Shown here: positions 43,883 to 52,219 of the stretch, one piece after another | Position numbering within the stretch: the stretch's first letter is position 1 | How the letters are laid out: every line of letters begins with the position of its first letter | The notes under the pieces: model-generated | What the model was told of the DNA's origin: nothing | What the model saw: the letters and a program-made list of their open reading frames with translations, nothing else | Databases searched by the model: none | Program-made: the position numbers and the translations under genes | Assembly (NCBI GenBank): GCA_040221475.1 | Contig: JAVKEJ010000058.1 | Span: forward strand, 558,001 to 622,000 | DNA length: 64,000 bases | Reading direction: 5' to 3' | Source of the DNA: WLXB01 sp040221475 | GTDB taxonomy: Bacteria; Pseudomonadota; Alphaproteobacteria; Rhodospirillales; Rhodospirillaceae

Positions 43883-44872
43883 TTAACGCGTCGGCTGAAA
43901 CAGTTCGTATAAAACACCATCTGGTGTTTTGACACTGCACATCAACACAGCCCCATAGGGATGAAGAGTCACGGTTTGTGGGAGGCTGTTGAGAAGATAC
44001 CCAGCTTCAGTAATCCGTTTTGCAGTAGCATTCACATCATCCACCACCCAGCGCAGACCCAAGTGACCGAGGTTCGGAGGTGTGGCGCGCTCTGATAGGT
44101 GGCGTCCCTCTAGGCCGCCCCATTCGATCAGTTCGACGCGGCCATTTTCGCGTACTTTTGCATCTGGTATGCCGCGCGGATGCATGATCGCGGCCTTGGT
44201 TTCTATTTCGGTCGTCAGATTGCGTGGAAACCCAAAGTTACTGTCATTGGGTTCCGCATTACGGGTGTCGTTATCTACAAAAGCTGTAAACCCAAGGGCG
44301 TCACGGTGGAAGTTGCGGGTTTTATCTCTGTTGCGCACAATCTGCATACAGTTGAACGGCTGGCTCATGCGTGAGATGTGGTTCCAACCCGTGAGCGGCG
44401 GATCAACCCGCTCATATATACCAAACGAAATGCCATCAGGCCCACGGAGAATAACATTCGACAAAATCAGATCATTGTAGCCAAAGGTCAGCGGATCCGC
44501 GACGGCTGTCCAACCATGGTCTAATGCCGTCTTAAAAACGCTTTGCAAATCTTTGGATCGGACCATCAAAGAAAAAATGCCACCCGTATCCCAGGGCATG
44601 GCCCCGGCCCGTATACGCTGCGGCTCGCCAACGCTGTTAAGGCTGATAAACCTCACGAATCCCTGGGCTTCGTCGCCACAGTGAAACAGCGCTTCCTCGC
44701 CCGTTGACCTTGCGGGAAGATTCCAGACCGATAATACGCTTTGATCGACCGCGCCGCGATGGCCCAGAGTCCAGCCGCACACGTTTTCGGCCAGGGAGCA
44801 CCACAGATCTAAGTTGGACACGAGTGTGATGGCCTCTTTCCAGCCCCCGCCTAAATCTAGCGTTGTGTCCAT
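43883..44872 (-). CDS. Double-VOC (glyoxalase/dioxygenase superfamily) protein
   Basis: 329 residues made of two vicinal-oxygen-chelate modules, roughly 10-165 and 165-329. Visible module marks are GGIFSLMVRSKDL, FGYNDLILSNVILRGPDGISFGIYE, GFTAFVDNDTRN and HLGLRWVVDDVNATAKRITEAGY, VKTPDGVLYELFQPT. Such proteins include dioxygenases and isomerases; the reaction is not decided. A second double-VOC protein lies 1.2 kb away beyond an AbrB-type membrane protein. Confidence 0.82.
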   Translation of the reverse strand: MDTTLDLGGGWKEAITLVSNLDLWCSLAENVCGWTLGHRGAVDQSVLSVWNLPARSTGEEALFHCGDEAQGFVRFISLNSVGEPQRIRAGAMPWDTGGIFSLMVRSKDLQSVFKTALDHGWTAVADPLTFGYNDLILSNVILRGPDGISFGIYERVDPPLTGWNHISRMSQPFNCMQIVRNRDKTRNFHRDALGFTAFVDNDTRNAEPNDSNFGFPRNLTTEIETKAAIMHPRGIPDAKVRENGRVELIEWGGLEGRHLSERATPPNLGHLGLRWVVDDVNATAKRITEAGYLLNSLPQTVTLHPYGAVLMCSVKTPDGVLYELFQPTR

Positions 44873-44978
44873 AAGCTTCTATCCAATTTTGTTATTCCGA
44901 CTGGTACGAATCTCAGTGTGCCTTGAGAGATGTAAGGGATCGACCTTTTTTATCTCTCCGTGGGTCTGGTAGAGTGAG

Positions 44979-46103
44979 GTGTACAAAGTTAGGTTTTTCA
45001 ACGTGTCTTCTAAGCCCGCTCAGTCTTCGCCAACGCAAGACGAACAACCTCCGTTAACCCGTGATGGTTTTAAACCTATTGCGATGTCTCTTGGCGTTGG
45101 TGCGATCGGCGGGGCTGTTTTTTCGGTGATTGGCGTCCCCTTGGCTTGGATGCTCGGGCCTATGATTGTCAATATTATCGCCTCTGTGCGGGGCGCGCCG
45201 GTGTTGGTGCCGCACGGCGCTCGTGTTGTTACCCTATGCATCATTGGCGTTTTTCTCGGCGGATCATTTTCTCCCGACCTTCTAACCCGCGTTGGTGAAT
45301 GGGGCTTAAGTCTCAGTCTGATGATCATTTTTATTCCGCTGATTACCGTGGTGGCTGGGTACTACTATCGAAGGTTTGCGCAATTCGACGGACCGACCGC
45401 AATGTTTTCCGGAGCACCTGGCACTTTAACGGCGATGGTCATTATTGGCGGCGAGTCCGGTGCAGACGAGCGCATGATCGCGCTGACCCAAGGTTTACGC
45501 GTTGTCGTCGTCGTGTTTCTCATGCCGTTGATTGTGACGGTGGCCACGGCGGCAGGCCCGATGTCGGAGTCAATTCTGCCTGAGGGCGGACCTTTTCAAG
45601 GGCGTGATGGTGCGTTGCTGATGGTTGCGGCAGGGCTTGGGTTTGGGCTGGCACGTGTCTTTCGTCTGCCAGCCTCTGCAATGACCGGTGCGATGTTGGC
45701 GTCTGCGGCATTGTATCTGTCAGGACTCGTATCCTGGCGCCCCCCCGATACCGCCCTTTGGGTGTGCTTATGGATATTGGGATCAGCTATCGGCTCACGC
45801 TTTTCAACTGTGACCGCCCAGACCTTTTTCCGGGTGAGCCGTCACGCCTTTGCGGCGACTGCTCTGGTCATCAGCGTGTCAGCGCTTTTTGCAGCGGGCG
45901 TAAGTGGCATAACCGGTGTGCCATTCTTAACAACACTGCTCTCTTTCACACCAGGCGGTGTGGCGGAGATGTGTTTGATTGCTATCGCTTTTGATATCGA
46001 TCCGGCGTTCGTCGCCGTGCACCACCTTGTGCGCATTGTGATTCTTATTTCTCTGGCGCCGTTTGCTGCGAAATGGATTGTTGCCCGATCAAACCGCGTT
46101 TAG
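44979..46103 (+). CDS. AbrB-family (DUF membrane duplication) inner-membrane protein
   Basis: 374 residues with about ten membrane segments in two repeats, each carrying the motif GVPLAWMLGPMIVN or LPASAMTGAMLASAA, and each ending in FSGAPGTLTAM or FTPGGVAEMCLIA. This is the AbrB/Gate-like family often misnamed ammonia monooxygenase; transport is likely but substrate unknown. Start uncertain (GTG 44979 or GTG 45003). The last 4 bases overlap the end of the convergent second VOC gene. Confidence 0.85.
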   Translation: MYKVRFFNVSSKPAQSSPTQDEQPPLTRDGFKPIAMSLGVGAIGGAVFSVIGVPLAWMLGPMIVNIIASVRGAPVLVPHGARVVTLCIIGVFLGGSFSPDLLTRVGEWGLSLSLMIIFIPLITVVAGYYYRRFAQFDGPTAMFSGAPGTLTAMVIIGGESGADERMIALTQGLRVVVVVFLMPLIVTVATAAGPMSESILPEGGPFQGRDGALLMVAAGLGFGLARVFRLPASAMTGAMLASAALYLSGLVSWRPPDTALWVCLWILGSAIGSRFSTVTAQTFFRVSRHAFAATALVISVSALFAAGVSGITGVPFLTTLLSFTPGGVAEMCLIAIAFDIDPAFVAVHHLVRIVILISLAPFAAKWIVARSNRV

Positions 46104-47005
46104 GACTTACCCGCCTCCCACGCGGCGCGGGCCACGCGGTCTTCAACACGATGGGTCAAGGGATCAGCCGGATTATAAGCCTTGCGCTCCTGAAATCCGA
46201 ACACATGCCCTTCCGGATCCGCATAGTAATTCAAAGAGCCTGCGCCGAGAGTTAAGCTGTTGATCAACGGTGCGTCTGCATCTGCCATCTTTGATGTGAA
46301 GGCTTCGAAATCGTATCCCCGCAGTATCCAAACGTCTGGCACGTCTTTGCGATCTTTCGGGATGGCGCGCACTGAACCACCAGGTTTCAGTTCCAATGAT
46401 GCTGTGCTGCCCAAGTGCAAGCTAACGCTGCCATCGTTATTATTCTCAAGTAGATCCAGGCCGACGGTGCGGCAATAAAAAGGTACCAGAGCCTGCGGGT
46501 CAGCAACATGAAGTTGTACCCAACCAATGTCTTGCACGTCTCTCGGCATGGACGGTGTATAGGGTAGATTAATGCCTCCGTTGCGCCATATGTCTTCAGC
46601 TTCCATATCAGATGCCAAGTCAGATCCCGCCGTCGGCGCACGTAAACCAAATACAAACCCATCTGGATCTGTGAAATACAAGGTTTCAGTATCGCCGGAG
46701 CGTGACGGAATACGCGGTGCACCAGACTCATCAAGGCGCGCTGTGACGGCACCCATGTCCCGCACCCTGAACACCGGCACAACTTCTGCCTCTTCTGCCA
46801 CCTTAACCGGCGGGTGGAGCTTGCCTTGCCATATGGTTTCCATCACCGAATACATGCCGGTCCAGACCATGATGTTACGACCGCGTTCATTGTCGCGTTG
46901 GCGTAGTTGCGGGAGTCCCAGGACGTCACGATAGAACGCGCCTGGCGGCATGGGGTCTTCGGTGCGCCGGACGATCCAGCCAAGACTTTGTATGTGTTCA
47001 CTCAT
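46100..47005 (-). CDS. Second double-VOC family protein
   Basis: 301 residues from the ATG at 47005, with two VOC modules. Marks include LGWIVRRTEDPMPPGAFYRDVLGLP, DTETLYFTDPDGFVFGLR, IGWVQLHVADPQALVPFYCRTVGLDLL and YYADPEGHVFGFQ. It is more glyoxalase-like than the 43883 protein. Whether the two act on the same substrate is not known. It lies 55 bases after a PAS_5 gene on the same strand. Confidence 0.85.
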   Translation of the reverse strand: MSEHIQSLGWIVRRTEDPMPPGAFYRDVLGLPQLRQRDNERGRNIMVWTGMYSVMETIWQGKLHPPVKVAEEAEVVPVFRVRDMGAVTARLDESGAPRIPSRSGDTETLYFTDPDGFVFGLRAPTAGSDLASDMEAEDIWRNGGINLPYTPSMPRDVQDIGWVQLHVADPQALVPFYCRTVGLDLLENNNDGSVSLHLGSTASLELKPGGSVRAIPKDRKDVPDVWILRGYDFEAFTSKMADADAPLINSLTLGAGSLNYYADPEGHVFGFQERKAYNPADPLTHRVEDRVARAAWEAGKS

Positions 47006-47060
47006 GATGCGACCCAAGGGGTTAGAGTTTGGAACATTGCCTAATTCTAATTTCAAAGTG

Positions 47061-47609
47061 TCATGTGTTTGAAGGTGTCATCGGCTTTAACGGTTTCTCT
47101 GAGGGAATTCCTGCGCCGATGTCGATCCATTCCTGACGCTCATAAACAGTAACTTTTTCAGAATGCTCTCCGTCCTCTAGCGGGTCAATGAGCCATGAAT
47201 AATTAACCATGCGGGAGGATTTTCGAGTTGGTGTTGAGAGAGGGAGTCCAAGGGTTTCGATAATCAGTTTTCGTCCACCAGAGGTTTCAGTCTTGTGAAC
47301 AGAGAGTAAGCCGCATGGCTGTTTCATCAGACGTTCAACATTTTTGAGCATATCCGGTTTATTCATAGGCAGGCGGGCGTCAAACATGCTGTGTCCGGTA
47401 AGGTCTGCACCCCAACGCTCAACCAATTCTGTCGCTTGTAACCGAATAATCAGATCATCGTCGTAAACATCGAGAACCAGGATGTTGGGCGCAAACAAGG
47501 GGTTAGGATTATCTAAAAAAGCTTCAGCCGTTGGCAGCAGCGCATCGACACCACGCAAGTCCATCCAATGGCTAAGAAATAAACGGTGATCGGCAATAGG
47601 CTTGGTCAT
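47061..47609 (-). CDS. PAS_5-family protein
   Basis: 182 residues. The sequence follows the alphaproteobacterial PAS_5 pattern: HWMDLRGVDALLPTAEAFLD, NILVLDVYDDDLIIRLQATELVERWGADLTGHSMFD. It has no output domain and may be a small sensor or scaffold; function unknown. ATG at 47609 is preferred to the upstream TTG. It may be co-transcribed with the VOC gene that follows. Confidence 0.75.
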   Translation of the reverse strand: MTKPIADHRLFLSHWMDLRGVDALLPTAEAFLDNPNPLFAPNILVLDVYDDDLIIRLQATELVERWGADLTGHSMFDARLPMNKPDMLKNVERLMKQPCGLLSVHKTETSGGRKLIIETLGLPLSTPTRKSSRMVNYSWLIDPLEDGEHSEKVTVYERQEWIDIGAGIPSEKPLKPMTPSNT

Positions 47610-47782
47610 AGGCAAAGGGTTGCATCAATCGGACCCCGATGCCCAGAGTTTTATCACGTTTGCAAAGACCGCATTTCATGTACGGTTAAATTGACAATAA
47701 CAAAGCGGCTGAGGGTCATAAGCATGGGCTTCGCGTCTCAGTTCGGGCACCATAGCGTCTCAGGCATTTTGGGGAGACCAAC

Positions 47783-48226
47783 GTGAATTCCGTTTATCTG
47801 TTTTTTAGCGTCCTGGCTGGTGCAATTTTACCATTGCAGGCCGCCTTGAACTCAGGTCTTGCTGGACGTACCACCGGCCCTTTGTTCAGCACCTTTATTA
47901 ATTTTTCATCGGGCCTTGTTGCGATTATTCTCGCGCTTATTGTTTTTCGTGTTCCTCTGCCGTCTTTCTCAACATCCATCTCAATCCCATGGTTTTACTG
48001 GTGTGGCGGATTGCTCGGAGCCTTCTTTGTCATCACCACCATGATGTCGGCCCCAAAGCTTGGTGCAAGTTTAATGATCGCTGTGATTATCGCCGGTCAA
48101 ATTGGCGCGTCTTTGGCCTTTGATCATTTTGGTTGGCTGGGCTATCCCGTGCACGAATTCAATCTGGGTCGCATGGCGGGTGCAGCATGCCTTATTGCGG
48201 GGGTGTACTTGGTCTTCAGATACTAA
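47783..48226 (+). CDS. YdcZ-type DMT-family membrane protein
   Basis: 147 residues with five predicted membrane segments. It fits the short YdcZ (DUF606) branch of the drug/metabolite transporters: ILPLQAALNSGLAGRTTGPLFSTFINFSSGL, WFYWCGGLLGAFFV, and IIAGQIGASLAFDHFGWLG. Members usually work as dimers or pairs; no partner is adjacent. Substrate unknown. Convergent with the TonB-C gene, 10 bases apart. Confidence 0.85.
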   Translation: MNSVYLFFSVLAGAILPLQAALNSGLAGRTTGPLFSTFINFSSGLVAIILALIVFRVPLPSFSTSISIPWFYWCGGLLGAFFVITTMMSAPKLGASLMIAVIIAGQIGASLAFDHFGWLGYPVHEFNLGRMAGAACLIAGVYLVFRY

Positions 48227-48236
48227 AGTCAGAAAT

Positions 48237-49058
48237 TCAATTGGCGTTAAAGGCAACGCTAAGCTGATAATGCTCACCCTGCCGCACAGGAGGCTCAAAC
48301 TGCCACTGTTGCAGTGCCATCGCTGCTGAAATATCAAACACATTTGCAGGCTCTGCCGCCAGGATAAACACATCTCGCACACGACCATCGGGCCACAACC
48401 GGTAGTCCAGTAAAACCCAGCCACCGACTCCATTCAGAGACTCATCCGGCGGGTAAATAGGTGGAATTTTCACAGTTGGCTTGGGTTGTTGGGTTGTACT
48501 GGCACCAACGTTTGCAGCTGCGGTTTGCGCCGCTTGAACAACGCTATCGCCCCCTGCTGCCTTGAGGGTGGTGCGAATAAAATTCGTATTCGCAGAGAGT
48601 CGCTTGAAGTGAGGCTCAAGACCGATGAACGCTTTTGTGAGGGCGTCGACTGCAGCGGTAGCGTTGTCTGTTGCGAGGTGCGCAAGACCCAACTCATATT
48701 CGGCAACTGCTTTGCGCAACTGCGCTGGATCACCAATGTCATCATAAATACTCAAGGCGCTTTCAATCAGGGGGATCGCGGCTTGATGTTGCGACGTACG
48801 GTTCAACGCCCGCCCAAGGTTCACGGCCATATCAGCGGTGCGGCCATTCGTTGCGCCATAACTGCGCATCGCCAGATCAAACGCTGTTTGTGCATCAGTG
48901 ACGAGTTTGCGCGTGGGGCCAACAGAGAGCGTGCGCAAATAAACGCTTTGGACGACCTCTGTATTGCGTTCGTCTAGATCTGATTGCGCGTGCGTAAAAC
49001 CGAAGCTGCCCAGTGTGATAGACAGTGTGACAAGCATCGCAAAAAAGAGTCGCTGCAT
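48237..49058 (-). CDS. Secreted TPR protein with TonB C-terminal domain
   Basis: 273 residues. A cleavable-looking signal peptide (LFFAMLVTLSITLGSFGFTHAQS) is followed by tetratricopeptide-like helices (about 40-165) and a C-terminal TonB domain: GGWVLLDYRLWPDGRVRDV, then ALQQWQFEPPVR. Classical TonB has an uncleaved membrane anchor and a Pro-rich spacer; neither is seen, so energy transduction from ExbBD is doubtful and an outer-membrane or peptidoglycan-related role is possible. Confidence 0.75.
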   Translation of the reverse strand: MQRLFFAMLVTLSITLGSFGFTHAQSDLDERNTEVVQSVYLRTLSVGPTRKLVTDAQTAFDLAMRSYGATNGRTADMAVNLGRALNRTSQHQAAIPLIESALSIYDDIGDPAQLRKAVAEYELGLAHLATDNATAAVDALTKAFIGLEPHFKRLSANTNFIRTTLKAAGGDSVVQAAQTAAANVGASTTQQPKPTVKIPPIYPPDESLNGVGGWVLLDYRLWPDGRVRDVFILAAEPANVFDISAAMALQQWQFEPPVRQGEHYQLSVAFNAN

Positions 49059-49151
49059 TTCTGTGGTCCTTCCTAGATAAGCTAAGCCCTGGCTGTTTTC
49101 TTAGCTGGTTGTCATCTTAGACGTGGACGCGCGTAAATGTCATGAGTTTAG

Positions 49152-51527
49152 CTATTCGGCAGCGACCCTTAGAGGATTGGTTGCGCCAACCTGTTGCACA
49201 ATCACATCCGCGACGGCGTCGACCACCGCATCCGTATCGATGCCATATTCGGCATACAGTTGGGCGATATTGCCAGCCTGACCAAAACGATCCACGCCAA
49301 GGGCTTCGCAACGTTGTCCCAAAACGGAGCCAAGCCAGCCGAGGGCCAGCGGGTGTCCATCTTGCACCGTCACTAAAGTGGCGTCTGGCGAGAGGTCAGA
49401 CAGCAGCTTTTCGATGGGGCTACGCACACCCGGTCGCCCGCCCTTCCGCGCGCGCGCTGCAGCCGTCCAGCTTGCATACAGACGATCTGGTGAGGTGATT
49501 GCGAGTAACCCCGCGCCCGGCACATCTTCTCTGATAATCTCAAAGGCCGCCTTGGCTTCTGGAGCCACCACGCCGCAATAGGCGATGGCGACATCCGCGC
49601 CGAGCTCAGGCTCGACGGCCCAATAAGCCCCGGCCAGGATGCCTGCTTCTAAGCGGGAATCCATGTCGCGCTTGGGCTGTTCCAGCGGTCGTGTTGACAG
49701 CCGCAGGTAAACCGAACTGCCCTCCGGTTTTTGCAGGTGTTCAAAACCCCACTGCATGATTGTAGCGAGTTCATCTGCATAGGCGGGTTCGAAAGATGCC
49801 AGGTTGGCATGCCCCATGCCGATCAAGGGTGTGAAAATAGATTGGTGAGCGCCACCTTCCGGGCCTAATGAAATCCCGCTGGGTGTAGCCACCAACATAA
49901 ACCGCGCATCCTGGTAGCAGGCATAGGTCATGGCATCGAGGCCGCGTGAAATGAAGGGGTCATACAAAGTGCCAACAGGAATAAGACGTTGGTCAAAAAG
50001 ATCATGAGAGAGGCCAAGGGCACCAAGCAACAGAAACAGATTGTTTTCGGCAATGCCTAACTCAATGTGCTGACCTTTTGGTTGCTGGCTCCATTTCTGG
50101 GGCGAGGGGACATGCATCTGACGAAAGATGTCGTCACGATTGGTGATGTGAAAAGGGCTACGTTGGTTCACCCATCCGCCCAAGTTGGTCGAAACCGTGA
50201 CGTCGGGAGATGTCGTGACAATGCGCGAAGCCAAATCCGAAGTGCCTTTGCCCAGCACATTCATGATTTTACCAAAGGCTTCCTGAGTCGACTGAGAGGC
50301 GGACTCCGGGGGCAGTAAGTCTGGGACGTCAATAACAGCGGGTGTTGTTTTTTTACGTTCGCGTGTTTCACGTTTGGCAAAAGGAACATCCGCCAGAAAG
50401 GCTTCAAGCTCGGCCTCGGGGATGTCCATGCCTGCGAACTTTTCCCATTCCTTGCCTGGCTCGACGTTGAGGGATTTTTGGTACTCCTCAATCTGACCCG
50501 CGTTCAGAATTCCGGCGTGATTGTCTTTATGTCCGGCGAGGGGCAGGCCGTAGCCCTTAATGGTGTAGGCGATAAAGCAATGGGGTTGGGTTTTGCCTTC
50601 CGCTTCTTTGAAGGCTTGCAAAATGGCTTCCATGTCATGACCGCCAAGGTTGGTCATCAGCGTATGGAGGCTGTCATCATCGTGCTCTTCCAAAAACGCT
50701 TTAAGGCCTTTTGCGCTCTTAAGGTCGCGTTCCAATGCTGTGCGCCAAGCTGCGCCACCTTGAAAGGTGAGCGCGGAGTAAATTTGGTTGGGACAGTCAT
50801 CAATCCACTTTTGAAGGGCGGGGCCAATCGGGGTTTGAAAAGCGGCCTGAAGTTTTAAACCGTACTTCAAGGCCACCACATTCCAGTTTACGGCAGAGAA
50901 AAAGCCCGTGATGCGACTGAACAACTGGTCATTGACCACGCCGTCCAGACTTTGGCGGTTGTAGTCGACAATCCACCAGCAGTTCTGAGCTTCGTGTTTC
51001 CAGCCTTCAAGCAAGGCTTCAAAAATGTTGCCTTCATCCAGTTCAGCGTCACCCAGCAGGGCAATCATGCGTCCTTTCTCTGTGCCGGGTGCGACCAGCT
51101 CATGACTATGCACATAATCTTGAACCAAGGATGCAAACAGAGTCTCTGCAACGCCAAGCCCGACAGAGCCGGTGGAGAAATCCACGTCCGCTTTATCTTT
51201 GGTTTTTGACGGGTAGGGCTGCACACCACCAAAGCCACGAAAGTTCTTCATTCGGTCCAGAGTCTGATTTCCAAGCAAATACTGGATGGCATGAAAAACC
51301 GGACCGGCATGAGGCTTTACGGCGATGCGGTCTTGCGGCTTTAAAGTGTGGAGATACAGTGCTGTCATAACTGTGACGATGGACGCGCAGGAGGCCTGAT
51401 GGCCACCGACTTTTACGCCATCGGCTTTTGAGCGGCTGGTGTTGGCATGATGAATCATCCATGTCGCGAGCCATAGAATCTTCTTTTCGAGACTCTGCAG
51501 GGTGGCAATGTCTGTGTTCCGGGCCAT
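49152..51527 (-). CDS. AceE/MdeB-like thiamine-dependent 2-oxoacid dehydrogenase E1
   Basis: 791-residue transketolase-fold E1 of the homodimeric type. The TPP site is LLGDAELDEGNIFEALLEGWKH ending in VDYNRQSLDG (the stretch is about 35 residues); active-site histidines lie in PHAGPVFHAIQYLLG, and the pyrimidine domain has GQHIELGIAENNLFLLLGALG. It is shorter than AceE (887) and lacks its E2-binding N-terminus. It resembles MdeB, the 2-oxobutyrate dehydrogenase next to Lrp-type MdeR in Pseudomonas putida; here too an Lrp-type gene is divergent. ATG 51527 follows GTGGAG. Confidence 0.85.
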   Translation of the reverse strand: MARNTDIATLQSLEKKILWLATWMIHHANTSRSKADGVKVGGHQASCASIVTVMTALYLHTLKPQDRIAVKPHAGPVFHAIQYLLGNQTLDRMKNFRGFGGVQPYPSKTKDKADVDFSTGSVGLGVAETLFASLVQDYVHSHELVAPGTEKGRMIALLGDAELDEGNIFEALLEGWKHEAQNCWWIVDYNRQSLDGVVNDQLFSRITGFFSAVNWNVVALKYGLKLQAAFQTPIGPALQKWIDDCPNQIYSALTFQGGAAWRTALERDLKSAKGLKAFLEEHDDDSLHTLMTNLGGHDMEAILQAFKEAEGKTQPHCFIAYTIKGYGLPLAGHKDNHAGILNAGQIEEYQKSLNVEPGKEWEKFAGMDIPEAELEAFLADVPFAKRETRERKKTTPAVIDVPDLLPPESASQSTQEAFGKIMNVLGKGTSDLASRIVTTSPDVTVSTNLGGWVNQRSPFHITNRDDIFRQMHVPSPQKWSQQPKGQHIELGIAENNLFLLLGALGLSHDLFDQRLIPVGTLYDPFISRGLDAMTYACYQDARFMLVATPSGISLGPEGGAHQSIFTPLIGMGHANLASFEPAYADELATIMQWGFEHLQKPEGSSVYLRLSTRPLEQPKRDMDSRLEAGILAGAYWAVEPELGADVAIAYCGVVAPEAKAAFEIIREDVPGAGLLAITSPDRLYASWTAAARARKGGRPGVRSPIEKLLSDLSPDATLVTVQDGHPLALGWLGSVLGQRCEALGVDRFGQAGNIAQLYAEYGIDTDAVVDAVADVIVQQVGATNPLRVAAE

Positions 51528-51615
51528 AGCACTCTCCACTAAATTAGACGGCCAGATTAGCGCAGGGGCTTTGACAGGTCCTTGCGAATACTTGCTTCTT
51601 TCCTCTCATTAACGC

Positions 51616-51633
51616 AATAATTCGTCTATTATT
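51616..51633. promoter_or_regulatory. Inverted repeat between E1 and Lrp-type genes
   Basis: AATAAT-tcgtct-ATTATT, perfect 6-bp AT-rich arms, 20 bases before the regulator start and about 90 before the E1 start. AT-rich symmetric sites between an Lrp gene and a divergent target are typical of autoregulated Lrp/AsnC proteins. Confidence 0.5.
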
Positions 51634-51652
51634 ATTTATATGATGGTGAATT

Positions 51653-52141
51653 ATGCCAAATGAGGCCCTGGATCAAATCGATCTGCGTATTCTTGAGCAT
51701 ATGCAGAAAGATGCCCGTCTCACCAATGTCGAATTGGCAGAACGCGTCGGTCTGTCGCCCTCGCCCTGTCTGCGGCGCCTGCGCCGGTTAGAGCGCGACG
51801 GTGTGATTAACGGCTACATGACTTTTGTTGACCAAACCAAAGTGGGGTTGCCCGTCAGTGTTTTTGTCAGCGTTGCCTTGAAGGAGCAATCCGAGTCCGC
51901 GCTTGAAGAGTTTGAGGCCGCTGTTGCGGCTTTGCCGGAAGTTATGGAGTGCTATTTGATGACCGGCGCAAGCGATTATCTTCTGCGCGTCGTGACCCGT
52001 GACCTTGCTGATTATGACCGGTTTCTAAAACAGCATCTGACAAGCATTCCGGCTATTGCCAGCATTCAGTCCAGCTTTGCGCTCAAGCAGGTCACGTATA
52101 AGACGGCCTTGCCCCTGGTTGCGACGGACGCGCGGAAATAA
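51653..52141 (+). CDS. Lrp/AsnC-family transcriptional regulator
   Basis: 162 residues. N-terminal winged HTH (LDQIDLRILEHMQKDARLTNVELAERVGLSPSPCLRRLRRLERDGVI, about residues 5-52) and a C-terminal RAM ligand-binding domain (YLMTGASDYLLRVVTRDLADYDRFL). Probably senses an amino acid and controls the divergent E1 gene, by analogy with MdeR-MdeB (inference). Reads through to the acyl-CoA ligase gene in the same direction after 78 bases. Confidence 0.92.
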   Translation: MPNEALDQIDLRILEHMQKDARLTNVELAERVGLSPSPCLRRLRRLERDGVINGYMTFVDQTKVGLPVSVFVSVALKEQSESALEEFEAAVAALPEVMECYLMTGASDYLLRVVTRDLADYDRFLKQHLTSIPAIASIQSSFALKQVTYKTALPLVATDARK

Positions 52142-52219
52142 AAGGCGTTCGTTTTTTGCTGCCGAGAAGTGAAAAACCATTAGTATCTAATCTCCGCATT
52201 TTATCGAAGGGAGATCGCA

